From Emticicia sp037153985 (GTDB taxonomy: Bacteria; Bacteroidota; Bacteroidia; Cytophagales; Spirosomataceae), in assembly GCF_037153985.1 (NCBI RefSeq), contig NZ_JBBAYI010000003.1, positions 372,001 through 436,000 on the forward strand: a stretch of DNA of 64,000 nt, in the 5' to 3' direction. Of the stretch, positions 35,266 to 45,036 are shown piece by piece. Both the position numbers and the translations under genes were made by a program. How positions within the stretch are numbered: the first letter of the stretch is position 1; each line of letters begins with the position of its first letter. The notes below the pieces were generated by a model, which saw only the letters and a list, made by a program, of their open reading frames with translations, was not told the DNA's origin and did no database searches.

Positions 35266-36993
35266 ATGACATCCAAAAATAACAGTAAATTACGTAGCCA
35301 AGACTGGTTCGGCAAAGACGGAAAAGATGGTTTTATATATAGAAGCTGGATAAAAAACCAGGGTTATCCGGCACATCAATTTAAAGGCAAACCCGTAATA
35401 GGTATTTGTAATACATGGTCAGAAGCTACCCCTTGTAACGGACATTTCAGAGAATTAGCTCAGGTTGTTAAAAATGGTGTATATGAAGCGGGTGGGTTTC
35501 CGCTTGAGTTTCCGGTTATGTCACTAGGCGAAACAATTATCCGCCCAACGGCTATGCTTTACAGAAATCTGGCCGCCATGACAGTCGAAGAAAGCATCAG
35601 GGGGAACCCTTTCGATGCCGTAGTTTTATTAACAGGATGCGATAAAACTACACCCTCGTTGGTAATGGGAGCCGCCAGTGTTGATATTCCTACTATTGTG
35701 GTACCCGGCGGCCCTATGCTTAGCGGACGCTTTCAGGGCCGTGCGATTGGGTCGGGTACAGATGTGTGGCGATTTGCCGATGACCTGAAAACAGGCAAAA
35801 TGACAGCCGAAGAATTTGAAGAAGCAGAAGCCTGTATGAGTAGAAGTATTGGCCATTGTTCAACAATGGGTACGGCATCTACCATGGCCGTAATGGTTGA
35901 GGCACTAGGGCTTACGCTTCCGGGAGCATCAGCTATTCCGGCAGCCGACTCAAGAAAAAAAGTTCTAGCACACATGTCAGGAATGCGAATTGTAGAAATG
36001 GTAAAAGAAGAACTGACGTTATCGAAACTTTTAACCCGAGAGGCTTTCGAAAATGCTATTATGATGAACGCCGCCGTTGGGGGGTCAACTAATCTGGTAT
36101 TGCATTTACTAGCCATTGCCGGCCGTATTGGTGTAGATATAAAACTGGAAGATTTCGACAGAATTGGTAGTAAAATGCCATTCTTGCTTAATCTGATGCC
36201 TTCGGGTAAGTATCTGATGGAAGATTTTTATTATGCGGGTGGGCTTCCGGCAGTAATTAAAGAGATGTCGGGCTTTTTACACCCTAATGCCATTACAGCT
36301 AATGGCAAAAGCCTGATAGAAAACTCGAAAGGAGCCAAAATCTGGAACGAAGAAGTTATTAGCCGAATTGATAGCCCGTTGTTAAAAGAAGGTGGTATTG
36401 CAGTAGTGAAAGGGAATCTGTGCGAAAATGGAGCTGTTATTAAACCCTCGGCGGCTTCGCCTCACCTGATGCAACACACAGGCAAAGCCGTAGTTTTTGA
36501 GACCATTGAAGACTACCACGCCCGCATTGATGACCCCGATTTGGAAATTGATGAAACCTGTGTAATGGTACTAAAAAATGTAGGCCCTAAAGGATACCCG
36601 GGAATGCCCGAAGTAGGAAATATGCAGTTGCCTAAGAAAATTCTTGAAAAAGGGATTACCGATATGGTGCGTATTTCAGATGCACGTATGAGCGGAACAG
36701 CCTATGGCACTGTATTTCTGCACGCCTCGCCTGAGTCGGCTGTGGGTGGAACATTGGGCCTGGTACAGAACGGCGACCTGATAGAAGTAGATGTGCCTAA
36801 TCGAAAAATATGGCTGCATGTGTCGGACGAAGAATTAGCTGAAAGACGTAAAAACTGGCAACCTCTTGACTTAGGCTATAATCGGGGTTATGTACAGTTA
36901 TACATCAACACGGTTAATCAGGCCGATAAAGGAGCTGACCTCGATTTTCTGATGGGTACATCAGGGCATGAGGTAAAGAGAGAGTCACATTAG
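35266..36993 (+). CDS. IlvD/Edd-family sugar-acid dehydratase
   Basis: The 575-residue Fe-S dehydratase keeps three cysteine ligands of a [2Fe-2S] cluster: Cys57 (SEATPCNGH), Cys125 (LTGCDKTTPS) and Cys198 (IGHCSTMGTAS). Their spacing is the same as in characterised L-arabinonate/D-xylonate dehydratases (Cys59/127/200). Features such as GRFQGRAIGSGTDVWRFADDLKTG also belong to that branch rather than to IlvD of branched-chain synthesis. The substrate is therefore probably a pentonate. No neighbouring aldonolactonase or aldehyde dehydrogenase gene is present, so the pathway context is missing. Confidence 0.85.
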   Translation: MTSKNNSKLRSQDWFGKDGKDGFIYRSWIKNQGYPAHQFKGKPVIGICNTWSEATPCNGHFRELAQVVKNGVYEAGGFPLEFPVMSLGETIIRPTAMLYRNLAAMTVEESIRGNPFDAVVLLTGCDKTTPSLVMGAASVDIPTIVVPGGPMLSGRFQGRAIGSGTDVWRFADDLKTGKMTAEEFEEAEACMSRSIGHCSTMGTASTMAVMVEALGLTLPGASAIPAADSRKKVLAHMSGMRIVEMVKEELTLSKLLTREAFENAIMMNAAVGGSTNLVLHLLAIAGRIGVDIKLEDFDRIGSKMPFLLNLMPSGKYLMEDFYYAGGLPAVIKEMSGFLHPNAITANGKSLIENSKGAKIWNEEVISRIDSPLLKEGGIAVVKGNLCENGAVIKPSAASPHLMQHTGKAVVFETIEDYHARIDDPDLEIDETCVMVLKNVGPKGYPGMPEVGNMQLPKKILEKGITDMVRISDARMSGTAYGTVFLHASPESAVGGTLGLVQNGDLIEVDVPNRKIWLHVSDEELAERRKNWQPLDLGYNRGYVQLYINTVNQADKGADLDFLMGTSGHEVKRESH

Positions 36994-37010
36994 TCAAACT
37001 CATCAAGCAT

Positions 37011-37034
37011 GAGCCTATATGTAGGTATAGGCTC
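37011..37034 (+). terminator. Hairpin after the dehydratase gene
   Basis: A 9-bp perfect stem (GAGCCTATA and its complement) with a 6-nt loop lies 17 bp past the dehydratase stop. It has no strong T-run, so it may be a weak terminator or an mRNA 3'-end stabiliser. It also argues against an ATG at 37009 as a gene start. Confidence 0.45.
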
Positions 37035-37050
37035 AAATCTAAAATTTAAG

Positions 37051-37770
37051 ATGAATATAAGATACCTACTACTTACTGCTTTTTTATTAATATCAGAATT
37101 CTTTTTTATTGGGTTACCTCCGCAGCAAAGCGAATTCTGGATAGCCTTTATAAGAATTATTGCTGCTCTTGTGCTTTCTTTGTGGTATTATCAGCACCGG
37201 AAACCCTTATCTACCAATATTGATAAGCTCTTTATTACAACGCTTATTTTACCCGTGCTTATATCAGTGGGTGTCATGATTTCTCCCGCACTTATCAAAA
37301 ATATTAATTTAATTATTCATGCTTTTATTTTGTGTTTATGGGCATGTATTTTTAAGTTGATGGGGGCAAAAATAAAGTTTCAGGGCGCATTCTATAAATT
37401 CATAAGGATAATTCCGGTCTATGCCCTGTTTCCTATTCTTTTTTATATTATTACTTTGCATCCGGCTCTTCCTGTTTCGCAGAAGATAATGTTGCTTTGC
37501 TACACACTACTTTATATCTATACAGCCACTTTATCGTCTTTTTTACCTATAAAAGATGTCGAAAGGTTCTGGATAAGCTGGAGCGTAGTATTAATGGCCT
37601 TTGCCAATCTGCTCGTGTTTTACAGCTTTTTTGTTGAGCCACTTCCATGGCTAGGTTTTATACCACGGTTAATCGTAATCATAGCCAGATGTATCCTGAT
37701 TATTGGTATGGTTGATTATTTTTCATCCAGACAATCGTCTTCCACCCAGCCGCTCACTTCTTCTGATTAA
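37051..37770 (+). CDS. Multi-pass membrane protein, unknown
   Basis: The 239-residue protein is mostly hydrophobic, with seven or eight membrane segments and a short Ser/Thr-rich tail (SSRQSSSTQPLTSSD). I start at the ATG at 37051, which begins directly before a hydrophobic segment; an ATG at 37009 lies on a hairpin and adds an unlikely leader. I recognise no family or catalytic motif. It stands between the dehydratase and the convergent lpdA. The function is unknown. Confidence 0.7.
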   Translation: MNIRYLLLTAFLLISEFFFIGLPPQQSEFWIAFIRIIAALVLSLWYYQHRKPLSTNIDKLFITTLILPVLISVGVMISPALIKNINLIIHAFILCLWACIFKLMGAKIKFQGAFYKFIRIIPVYALFPILFYIITLHPALPVSQKIMLLCYTLLYIYTATLSSFLPIKDVERFWISWSVVLMAFANLLVFYSFFVEPLPWLGFIPRLIVIIARCILIIGMVDYFSSRQSSSTQPLTSSD

Positions 37771-37791
37771 TTCACAAGGCTTTAATTATCA

Positions 37792-37829
37792 AAAATAAAT
37801 AAGCCCGCTTAGTACAAAACTATTCGGGC
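37792..37829 (-). terminator. Intrinsic terminator of lpdA
   Basis: On the minus strand, GCCCG/CGGGC plus a second 4-bp stem across a two-base mismatch and a 5-nt loop is followed by TTATTTATTTTT. The A-rich plus strand gives little for the convergent gene. Confidence 0.6.
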
Positions 37830-37861
37830 CTATATATGCTGTTTCTATCGGGAAACACTTA

Positions 37862-39262
37862 CTATGAATGAATAGCTCTGTTATCGGTAGCTGCCAACGC
37901 AGCTTCTTTAACGGCCTCCATATAAGTTGGGTGCGCGTGCGAAATCCGTGCGATGTCCTCGGCACTAGCCCTGAACTCCATAGCAGTAACGGCCTCAGCA
38001 ATCATATCGGCGGCTCTTGCACCTATAATATGCACCCCTAGTACTTCATCGGTATCTTTGTTAGCCAGAATTTTCACTAGCCCGTCGGTATCGCCGCTGG
38101 CAGTAGCACGGCCTAAAGCCTTAAACGGAAACTGACCTGTTTTATAGTTAACACCTTTTGCTTTTAGTTCTTCTTCTGTTTGCCCCACAGATGCCACCTC
38201 TGGCCAAGTATAAACTACACCGGGTATGAGGTTATAATGAATATGCGGTTTTTGTCCGTTCATGATTTCAGCAACCAATACCCCCTCTTCTTCTGCCTTG
38301 TGGGCCAACATAGCACCTCTGACTACGTCGCCAATGGCATAAATACCTTTTACGTTGGTTTCGAGCGTATGCTCATCAACTACTATTTTGCCTCTGTCGG
38401 TAGTAACCCCCACTGCTTCCAGATTTAGGCCGTCGGTATACGCCCGTCGGCCAATACATACCAGACAGTAATCTCCTTTTATTTCCACAGGTTTGCCGTC
38501 GGCTCCGTCAGCCGATACCAGTACCTCTTCACCAAGATTCTCGATTTTTGTTACTTTAGTATTGAAGTAAAAGTCAGCTCCAAGTTTTTTTACTGATTTC
38601 TGCAATTCTTTACCCATGGTTTTATCCATTGTCGGAATCATCGAATCTGCGAACTCAACAAATGTTACTTTAGCCCCTAAACGCGCATAAACCGAGCCTA
38701 GTTCGGCTCCGATTACCCCCGCGCCTATCACTATCAGGTGTTTAGGGATTTCAGTCAATGCAAGTGCTTCGGTGCTTGTAATAATTCTTTTCCTGTCGTA
38801 GTTCATGAAAGGCAGAATAGTAGGTTTTGAACCCGTAGCAATAATTACTTTACCCGTACTTATTTGCTCTTCCGAACCATCAGTTTTTTTAATATTAATG
38901 GTGTTTTTATCAACAAACGAACCAAAACCGTTATAAACTGTGATTTTGTTTTTCTTCATCAGGAAATTAATTCCATTATTCATTTTTTCAACCACGCCTC
39001 TTTTACGTGCCATCATCTGCTCCAGATTTACCTTTGGTGCAGCTATTTCAATTCCATGCTCAGCAAAATGATGCGCAGCATTATAAAAATGCTCCGATGA
39101 GTCGAGCAACGCCTTAGACGGAATACAGCCCACATTTAAACAGGTTCCTCCTAAAACATTGTATTTTTCAATAATGGCGGTTTTCATACCAAGTTGAGCA
39201 GCTCTGATAGCTGCTACGTATCCTCCGGGGCCGGAGCCTATCACTGTAACGTCGTATTGCAT
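37862..39262 (-). CDS. lpdA: Dihydrolipoyl dehydrogenase
   Basis: The 466-residue FAD enzyme (E3) of 2-oxoacid dehydrogenase complexes and the glycine cleavage system reoxidises dihydrolipoamide with NAD. Visible are the FAD loop VIGSGPGGYVAAIRAAQLG, the redox disulfide Cys41/Cys46 in GGTCLNVGCIPSK, the NAD loop IGAGVIGAELGSVYARLG, a second FAD block TNVKGIYAIGDV and the C-terminal His-Glu pair in ISHAHPTYMEAV. No E1/E2 or glycine cleavage genes are adjacent, so it is probably shared by several complexes. The membrane protein gene 12 bp upstream may be co-transcribed. Confidence 0.96.
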   Translation of the reverse strand: MQYDVTVIGSGPGGYVAAIRAAQLGMKTAIIEKYNVLGGTCLNVGCIPSKALLDSSEHFYNAAHHFAEHGIEIAAPKVNLEQMMARKRGVVEKMNNGINFLMKKNKITVYNGFGSFVDKNTINIKKTDGSEEQISTGKVIIATGSKPTILPFMNYDRKRIITSTEALALTEIPKHLIVIGAGVIGAELGSVYARLGAKVTFVEFADSMIPTMDKTMGKELQKSVKKLGADFYFNTKVTKIENLGEEVLVSADGADGKPVEIKGDYCLVCIGRRAYTDGLNLEAVGVTTDRGKIVVDEHTLETNVKGIYAIGDVVRGAMLAHKAEEEGVLVAEIMNGQKPHIHYNLIPGVVYTWPEVASVGQTEEELKAKGVNYKTGQFPFKALGRATASGDTDGLVKILANKDTDEVLGVHIIGARAADMIAEAVTAMEFRASAEDIARISHAHPTYMEAVKEAALAATDNRAIHS

Positions 39263-39274
39263 TAGATTGAGTAT

Positions 39275-40987
39275 TTATTCTTTGTTGACATTATTATCTG
39301 ATTCAAAATTATTTACGCTGATGGTCTGGTCTGATATTCGCCAGATAGCCTGCTTTTGTGCATCTATAAATACCATTCCAACACGATAATTGCCCGAAGG
39401 AATAGCGTTTCCGAAATAGTTGTAGTTTACACTAAATTCGGCTTTATCGTAGAACAAACTTTTATATTTAATTATTCCCCTGATACCATTAAATGTTGGT
39501 ACTATTCCAAAAAAATATATGCGTTTGGTTGAGTCATTTATAATAAACCCGAAGCGTTCTTTGTAACCACGGCTGTCAGCATCCAGCGTAACAGGGTCAT
39601 ATTGTATTATTTTGGCAAAACGTTCTGGAAAATCTTCTATCCTGAAATTTGTTTTAAGGCACTTACTTTCATCAAATTTTTGATTTAATAAAGGAGACTG
39701 CGGCAGTTGATACCAGCCTTTGCTGATAAACTGAGCGGTTTGCTGGTTATGTCTTTCATAAAAATGGATTCCTTCTTGTGCTGTCAGGAACGACCAGTAT
39801 TTATTTTTATGATAATTAGCCACATCTGCATCGAATGTTGACTTAAGGTACTGGTAGCTTGGCAGATTTTTTTCAGCCGACTTGTACCATATTCCGGCCC
39901 CGTAAATAATAAATACACCCAAAAAAGCCTGTTGAAGCCACTGTTTTTTATTAGCAGCTAGCAAAAAAGCATAGATACTTACCACGAAAAGAATAGAATA
40001 GTTTTTATACCAGTCAGGAATATCGACTTTATGTATAGCTCTGACGATGGCCGTCATTAAGGCTGTACAGCCCAGAAACATAAATATACCTAAACAGAAT
40101 AATATTACTTTATCGTTGATAGGCCTGTACTTGTTTTGGATGAATTTCAGAAAGAAATAAAGAAAATACACTACTATGGCAAGTATTGCCAAGGCACTCA
40201 AAACTACTGAAACAGTATTGATATTAGTAAAAAAAGCAGCTCCTAAAAATCTGAAAACATATAAAAAAGTATTAGCATTGAAAGTTGCTTCACCCGATTT
40301 CATGTGAAAGCCACTAAAATAAACAGCCATACTTGCAGCATAGATAACAGCAGTATAAATTGCCTGACGAGTACGCCCTTGTAGAAACAATAAAAAAGTG
40401 GCTATTAACAGTACTACAATGCCATTGCCATTCGAAAAAGTAGCCAGAAAACCAACTATCCAAACCAGATAGATATTTTTTGGAGCAGCAAAACAAGTAA
40501 AATAGAGTGTAAGCGTAGCCAGAAATATAATACTCATGTTAGGCACCCCGTAACTTACAATACTATTAAACATAAACTGATACGGCAAAAGCAAAAACGG
40601 TACAGGCAGAAAATATACCAAAGAAATGGCCATACGCCTAAAAACCAGCCAATAAGTAATTAAAACACCAAAAATACTAAGGTTACCTGCCAAAATCAGG
40701 TGTTTTATATTGAGGGTTCCTTCCAGATAGAAAAGGCTTAACAGTACGCTTCTGAAATAAATAAGCCGATGTTGATTATGCTGCATAAACAGCATTTTTA
40801 CTTTCTCAAAAAATGTATTTTTCTGAAGGTAAAGTTCCAGATAATCAAATCCCCAGAAAAAATCATCATAGAATGGCACATCAGACGAAAAACGCAAAAC
40901 AACGTAGCAATAAAACAAGACAGGAATTAACCCAAGCAATAAAAGTAGTTTCTGATACTTACTAAGAAAAGAAAAAAGTTTAGACAT
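39275..40987 (-). CDS. Putative GT-C-type membrane glycosyltransferase
   Basis: The 570-residue membrane protein has about ten hydrophobic segments in residues 10-380, then a soluble C-terminal domain of about 190 residues with beta-rich character. The first extracytoplasmic loop has an acidic motif, VPFYDDFFWGFDYL (Asp41, Asp42), placed where GT-C enzymes carry the metal-binding or catalytic Asp. This suggests a lipid-phosphate-sugar-dependent glycosyltransferase of surface polysaccharide. I did not find a defining family motif, so the call rests on layout. It is 12 bp upstream of lpdA on the same strand. Confidence 0.6.
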   Translation of the reverse strand: MSKLFSFLSKYQKLLLLLGLIPVLFYCYVVLRFSSDVPFYDDFFWGFDYLELYLQKNTFFEKVKMLFMQHNQHRLIYFRSVLLSLFYLEGTLNIKHLILAGNLSIFGVLITYWLVFRRMAISLVYFLPVPFLLLPYQFMFNSIVSYGVPNMSIIFLATLTLYFTCFAAPKNIYLVWIVGFLATFSNGNGIVVLLIATFLLFLQGRTRQAIYTAVIYAASMAVYFSGFHMKSGEATFNANTFLYVFRFLGAAFFTNINTVSVVLSALAILAIVVYFLYFFLKFIQNKYRPINDKVILFCLGIFMFLGCTALMTAIVRAIHKVDIPDWYKNYSILFVVSIYAFLLAANKKQWLQQAFLGVFIIYGAGIWYKSAEKNLPSYQYLKSTFDADVANYHKNKYWSFLTAQEGIHFYERHNQQTAQFISKGWYQLPQSPLLNQKFDESKCLKTNFRIEDFPERFAKIIQYDPVTLDADSRGYKERFGFIINDSTKRIYFFGIVPTFNGIRGIIKYKSLFYDKAEFSVNYNYFGNAIPSGNYRVGMVFIDAQKQAIWRISDQTISVNNFESDNNVNKE

Positions 40988-41024
40988 AAAAGGTCAATAA
41001 TTAATTCTGAGGCTTGGGTATTTA

Positions 41025-41050
41025 AAAACCGCAGCAATATTAGCGGTTTT
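41025..41050. terminator. Hairpin between the GT-C-like and NtrC-like genes
   Basis: An 8-bp stem (AAAACCGC with GCGGTTTT) and a 10-nt loop, with a T-rich end on the minus strand. It could be a second terminator of the NtrC-like gene. Confidence 0.45.
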
Positions 41051-41096
41051 AGAAGCGTTTTCAAAAAAATCTGTTTCTTACCTTGATGTACTACAA

Positions 41097-41145
41097 GTAA
41101 AATCCAGCAGGTGAAATCTGTTATAAAGACCTCATCTGCTGGATT
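41097..41145 (-). terminator. Intrinsic terminator of the NtrC-like gene
   Basis: A 10-bp perfect stem (AATCCAGCAG and its complement), extended by four more pairs including one G-U. On the minus strand it is followed by TTTAC, 27 bp past the stop codon. Confidence 0.6.
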
Positions 41146-41171
41146 CTGTAATATGAAATATAGTAAAAGTA

Positions 41172-42335
41172 TTAGTATCCTATACCGGCATATAATTTTA
41201 CGTCATCTAATGTAATGTTTGCGCCGCACATAATTACGAGGCGTTCAACTACGTTGCGTAACTCACGCACGTTACCTGTCCATGGCAAGCTCTTCATATA
41301 TTCCATTGCTTCGGGTTCAAACTCTTTTACAGCGTCGCCGTATTCGTCGGCTACATCGTGCAGGAATTTATCGGCCAAAAGCGGAATATCGCCCTTACGG
41401 TCAACCAGTGCAGGCACATGAATAGGAATTACGTTCAGGCGGTGGTATAAGTCTTCGCGGAAGTTTCCTTCAGCAATTTCTTTTTTCAGGTCTTTGTTGG
41501 TAGCGGCAATTACACGTACGTTTACTTTTATTTCTTTGTCGCCACCGACACGTGTAATTTTACTTTCCTGCAAGGCTCTTAGCACTTTAGCTTGTGCCGA
41601 AAGGCTCATATCGCCAATTTCATCCAGAAAAAGTGTACCTCCATCGGCTTGTTCAAACTTACCGATTCGTTGCTTAATAGCCGAAGTAAAGGCTCCTTTT
41701 TCATGACCAAATAGCTCACTCTCAATCAGTTCAGACGGTATAGCCGCACAGTTTACTTCTATCAGGGGTTGGTTGCAGCGGTTACTTTTTTCATGAATCT
41801 GTTTGGCAACCATTTCTTTACCCGAACCATTGGGGCCGGTAATTAGCACACGCGCTTCAGTAGGGGCTACACGGTCAATGGTATCTTTTACTTTCTTTAT
41901 AGGCTCCGACTCTCCGACAATTTCGTTGATTTTGTAAATTCTCCGCTTGAGCGTTTTAATTACCTCTACATCTTTGCTTTTCTCAATGGCGTTTCGTACA
42001 GTTACCAACAGGCGATTCAAATCTGGTGGTTTAGTGATAAAGTCAAAGGCACCACGTTTGGTTGCTTCTACGGCATTTTCAACGTTTCCGAAGGCAGAAA
42101 TCATTACAAATTGTGTTAAAACCCCTTCTTCTTTTGCTTTCAGTAACATTTCAAGGCCATCAAGTTTAGGCATCTTTATATCACATAAAGCTACATCATA
42201 AGGTGTTTTTAATACCATTTCTAATCCTTCCTCACCGTCCTTTGCTTCATCTACTTCATACTCTTCATATTCCAAGATGTCTCTTAATGCATCCCGAATA
42301 CTCTTTTCATCATCAACTATTAATAATCTAGCCAT
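41172..42335 (-). CDS. NtrC-type response regulator without a DNA-binding domain
   Basis: The 387-residue protein has a receiver domain (residues 1-120, phosphoacceptor Asp52) and a sigma54-type AAA+ domain (about residues 135-375) with Walker A GPNGSGKE (167-174), Walker B TLFLDEIGD (235-243) and the R-finger region FREDLYHRLNVIPI. The chain ends right after the AAA+ domain (NITLDDVKLYAGIGY), so the usual Fis-type helix-turn-helix is missing. The sigma54-contact loop reads GAFTSA (214-219) instead of the near-invariant GAFTGA. It stands alone with its own terminator; no partner kinase is adjacent. Confidence 0.92.
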   Translation of the reverse strand: MARLLIVDDEKSIRDALRDILEYEEYEVDEAKDGEEGLEMVLKTPYDVALCDIKMPKLDGLEMLLKAKEEGVLTQFVMISAFGNVENAVEATKRGAFDFITKPPDLNRLLVTVRNAIEKSKDVEVIKTLKRRIYKINEIVGESEPIKKVKDTIDRVAPTEARVLITGPNGSGKEMVAKQIHEKSNRCNQPLIEVNCAAIPSELIESELFGHEKGAFTSAIKQRIGKFEQADGGTLFLDEIGDMSLSAQAKVLRALQESKITRVGGDKEIKVNVRVIAATNKDLKKEIAEGNFREDLYHRLNVIPIHVPALVDRKGDIPLLADKFLHDVADEYGDAVKEFEPEAMEYMKSLPWTGNVRELRNVVERLVIMCGANITLDDVKLYAGIGY

Positions 42336-42539
42336 TATGGGTTTATTAAGGAGAGTAGTTTAACTTATACCGCCACTATAATTTTTTTATGACGCAAAAT
42401 AATGAAAAAATAACAAAAATATTTAGAAAATTCTTTTAAAAAATAGATTTTCGCCCGCTTTGACTTTATTTTTCTGATAAGCTAACAATTAAGATTGCTC
42501 GTTGGTTTATTAATAAAAAGTTTTTAATCTAAACAGTTT

Positions 42540-44012
42540 ATGACAGTTGGTATTATTGGGGCAGGTATCGGAGGCATTGCCACTGCTATCCGTTTAAAAA
42601 ATAAGGGGTATGATGTAGATGTTTTTGAGGCAAATGCATACGCCGGAGGGAAATTAAGTAGTTTTGAACAGGCCGGGTATCGTTTTGATGCGGGGCCTTC
42701 TTTATTTACCATGCCACATTTGGTTGAAGAACTTTTTACAATGTCGGGTAAAAAGGTAATTGATTACTTTGAGTACTTTCGCTTGCCCGAAGTGTGTCGT
42801 TATTTCTGGGAAGATAATACCCGCCTGACGGTACCAGCCGATACGCGTCTTTTTGCTCAGGAAGCCGAAAAACAATTGGGTGAACCCGCCGAGAAAATTA
42901 TCAGGATATTACAAGATAGTGCCTTTAAATATGAAATATTGAGCGGGCTTTTTCTGGAAGACTCCCTACATAAGTTTTCTACTTGGGTCTCAAAAAAAGC
43001 CTTGAGGGGCTATATAAACCTGCCTAAACTAGGTATTTTTGATACCATGAACGCCGCTAACGAACGTTTCTTTTCGACCGCCAAAGCTGTGCAGTTGTTT
43101 AACCGTTATGCTACTTACAATGGTTCGGACCCTTATCAAACACCTGCCACGATGAATATTATTCCGCATTTAGAATATAACGTAGGGGCTTTCTTTCCGA
43201 AAAACGGAATGTATGGCATTACACAGAGTCTCGTAAAACTTGCCGAAGATTTAGGCGTAAAGTTCCACTTTAACACAAGGGTAAAAGAAATATGCGTAGC
43301 AGATAAAAAAATAAAAGGCATCAGGCTTGAAAACGCCGAGAAAGATTTTTTACCGTTTGACGTTGTTGTAAGTAACATGGATATTAGCCCCACTTACCGA
43401 AAACTTTTACCTACCGAAAAACACCCTGAAAAACTTCTGCGGCAACCCAAAAGTGGCTCTGGCCTGATTTTTTACTGGGGTATTGGTAAAGAATTTCCCG
43501 AACTAGGCTTACATAATATTTTCTTTTCGGATAATTATAAAGTGGAATTTGAACATCAGTTCCAGAAAAAAAACATTTATCATGACCCGACTATTTACTT
43601 GAATATTACATCAAAATATAAAAAAGATGACGCTCCGGCGGGCTGCGAGAACTGGTTTATTCTACTCAACGCCCCTGCCAATGAAGGACAAGACTGGGAT
43701 ACCATTATTAATGAGGCGCGTCAGAATGTTATTCAGAAATTAAGCCGGAATCTGCAAACAGATATTGCGGCCCTGATTGAAACAGAGGCTATTCTTGACC
43801 CCAGAAGCATAGAATTAAAAACTTCTTCGGCGCAAGGCGCGCTTTATGGCAATAGCTCAAATAATAAGTTTGCTGCATTTTTACGACACGCCAATTTTTC
43901 GTCTCGTATTAAGAATTTATATTTTGTTGGCGGCAGTGTGCATCCGGGTGGTGGTATACCTCTGGCACTATCGTCGGCCAGAATTGTGGGCGAAATGCTC
44001 GCAGAAGCCTAA
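42540..44012 (+). CDS. crtD: Carotenoid desaturase of the CrtI family, CrtD-like
   Basis: The 490-residue FAD-dependent desaturase has the dinucleotide motif VGIIGAGIGGIATAIRLKNKGYDVDVFEA, then GGKLSSFEQAGYRFDAGPSLFTMP typical of the phytoene desaturase family, and the C-terminal GGSVHPGGGIPLALSSARIVGEML. The segment FEYFRLPEVCRYFWEDNTRL is most like 1-hydroxycarotenoid 3,4-desaturases (CrtD) of Bacteroidota rather than phytoene desaturase itself. It is not in a carotenoid cluster here: no crtB, crtY or hydroxylase gene is adjacent. The symbol is a best guess within the family. Confidence 0.78.
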   Translation: MTVGIIGAGIGGIATAIRLKNKGYDVDVFEANAYAGGKLSSFEQAGYRFDAGPSLFTMPHLVEELFTMSGKKVIDYFEYFRLPEVCRYFWEDNTRLTVPADTRLFAQEAEKQLGEPAEKIIRILQDSAFKYEILSGLFLEDSLHKFSTWVSKKALRGYINLPKLGIFDTMNAANERFFSTAKAVQLFNRYATYNGSDPYQTPATMNIIPHLEYNVGAFFPKNGMYGITQSLVKLAEDLGVKFHFNTRVKEICVADKKIKGIRLENAEKDFLPFDVVVSNMDISPTYRKLLPTEKHPEKLLRQPKSGSGLIFYWGIGKEFPELGLHNIFFSDNYKVEFEHQFQKKNIYHDPTIYLNITSKYKKDDAPAGCENWFILLNAPANEGQDWDTIINEARQNVIQKLSRNLQTDIAALIETEAILDPRSIELKTSSAQGALYGNSSNNKFAAFLRHANFSSRIKNLYFVGGSVHPGGGIPLALSSARIVGEMLAEA

Positions 44013-44032
44013 TCTGTGTAAGATAGTCATGT

Positions 44033-44090
44033 AAAACGTCAATCATTAATAGAATCATCTATCGACATTCTATTTAATAATTGACGTTTT
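44033..44090. terminator. Long bidirectional hairpin terminator
   Basis: An 11-bp perfect outer stem (AAAACGTCAAT and its complement) continues into about 11 further pairs with two irregularities. It lies between convergent genes, and A/T runs at the base suit both directions. Confidence 0.75.
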
Positions 44091-44108
44091 CAGAAGAATC
44101 CGAGTATT

Positions 44109-44873
44109 TTATGCCATAAACTTAATTACAGCCTCTACAAACTCGTTAGGTTTATCGGCTTGCAGCCAGTGCCCTGCTCCTTCGATAGTTTCAACAGTAG
44201 CATTCGGAAATATTTTCTTTATAGCTGGTATGTCTTCATCATAAATATAACCCGACTCACCACCTCTCAGAAACAATACAGGTTCCGATATTTCGTGCGT
44301 ATCGGTAAAGTCGCCACCAATCTGGTAAATTTCACGGCTCAAAACAGGTAGGTTAATACGCCAATCGAATTTACCCAAGTCGTTCCGATATAGGTTTTTT
44401 AATAAAAACTGCCTCTCTCCTACGCTGGTTACGTATCTGTCTAGCTGTAACTCTGCTTCTTTACGGTTAGTGAGGGTATCTAAATCAATAGAATTAAGCC
44501 CCTGAATAATATGCCCATGGTGCGACGGATAATATTTAGGTGCGATGTCAACAATTATTAGTTTACTGAATTTACCTTCATGTTTCATGGCAAAGTGCAT
44601 CACAGTTTTGCCACCCATCGAATGGCCGATAATTACAGGTTTATCCAACTGATTATCATCGATAAATTCGTTCAGGTCTTCGGCCATGAGTTCATAGCTA
44701 AATTCCTCACTACGTGGCGATTGCCCATGATTTCGGGCATCAAGTGCATATACAGCAAATCCTTTTTCTGCTATCATTTTACTAATGGTAAACCAGTTAT
44801 CTGATGAGCCAAAAACTCCATGCAGAATAATAACGGGCTTGCCCTCACCTGTCTTTCTAAAAAAAAGTTTCAT
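44109..44873 (-). CDS. Alpha/beta hydrolase (YbfF/ABHD11-like esterase)
   Basis: The 254-residue single-domain hydrolase has the oxyanion-hole HG in ILHGVFGSSDNW, the DARNHGQS block that marks the YbfF/ABHD11 branch, the nucleophile Ser85 in GHSMGG, an acidic residue near LFLRGGESGYI and the catalytic His in GAGHWLQADKP. It is cytoplasmic, with no signal peptide. The substrate is probably a short acyl ester or thioester. It is divergent from the iron operon that follows. Confidence 0.88.
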   Translation of the reverse strand: MKLFFRKTGEGKPVIILHGVFGSSDNWFTISKMIAEKGFAVYALDARNHGQSPRSEEFSYELMAEDLNEFIDDNQLDKPVIIGHSMGGKTVMHFAMKHEGKFSKLIIVDIAPKYYPSHHGHIIQGLNSIDLDTLTNRKEAELQLDRYVTSVGERQFLLKNLYRNDLGKFDWRINLPVLSREIYQIGGDFTDTHEISEPVLFLRGGESGYIYDEDIPAIKKIFPNATVETIEGAGHWLQADKPNEFVEAVIKFMA

Positions 44874-45036
44874 TTAATTAATGTAAACGTTAAACCATTC
44901 TACAACAAAGATAGAATATGATTACACGTAATTGCAAACTTGATACCGATTTAGCTACCAAAGGCATTAGTTCGAAAAATAATCACCTTATTATCAGATA
45001 TTTACAAAAAAATTAAAAAAAAATTACGCTAAATTT

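Noticed and set aside
37009..37050. Earlier start for the membrane protein after the dehydratase
   Set aside because: The leader lies on a perfect hairpin and is not hydrophobic, whereas the ATG at 37051 starts directly before the first membrane segment.
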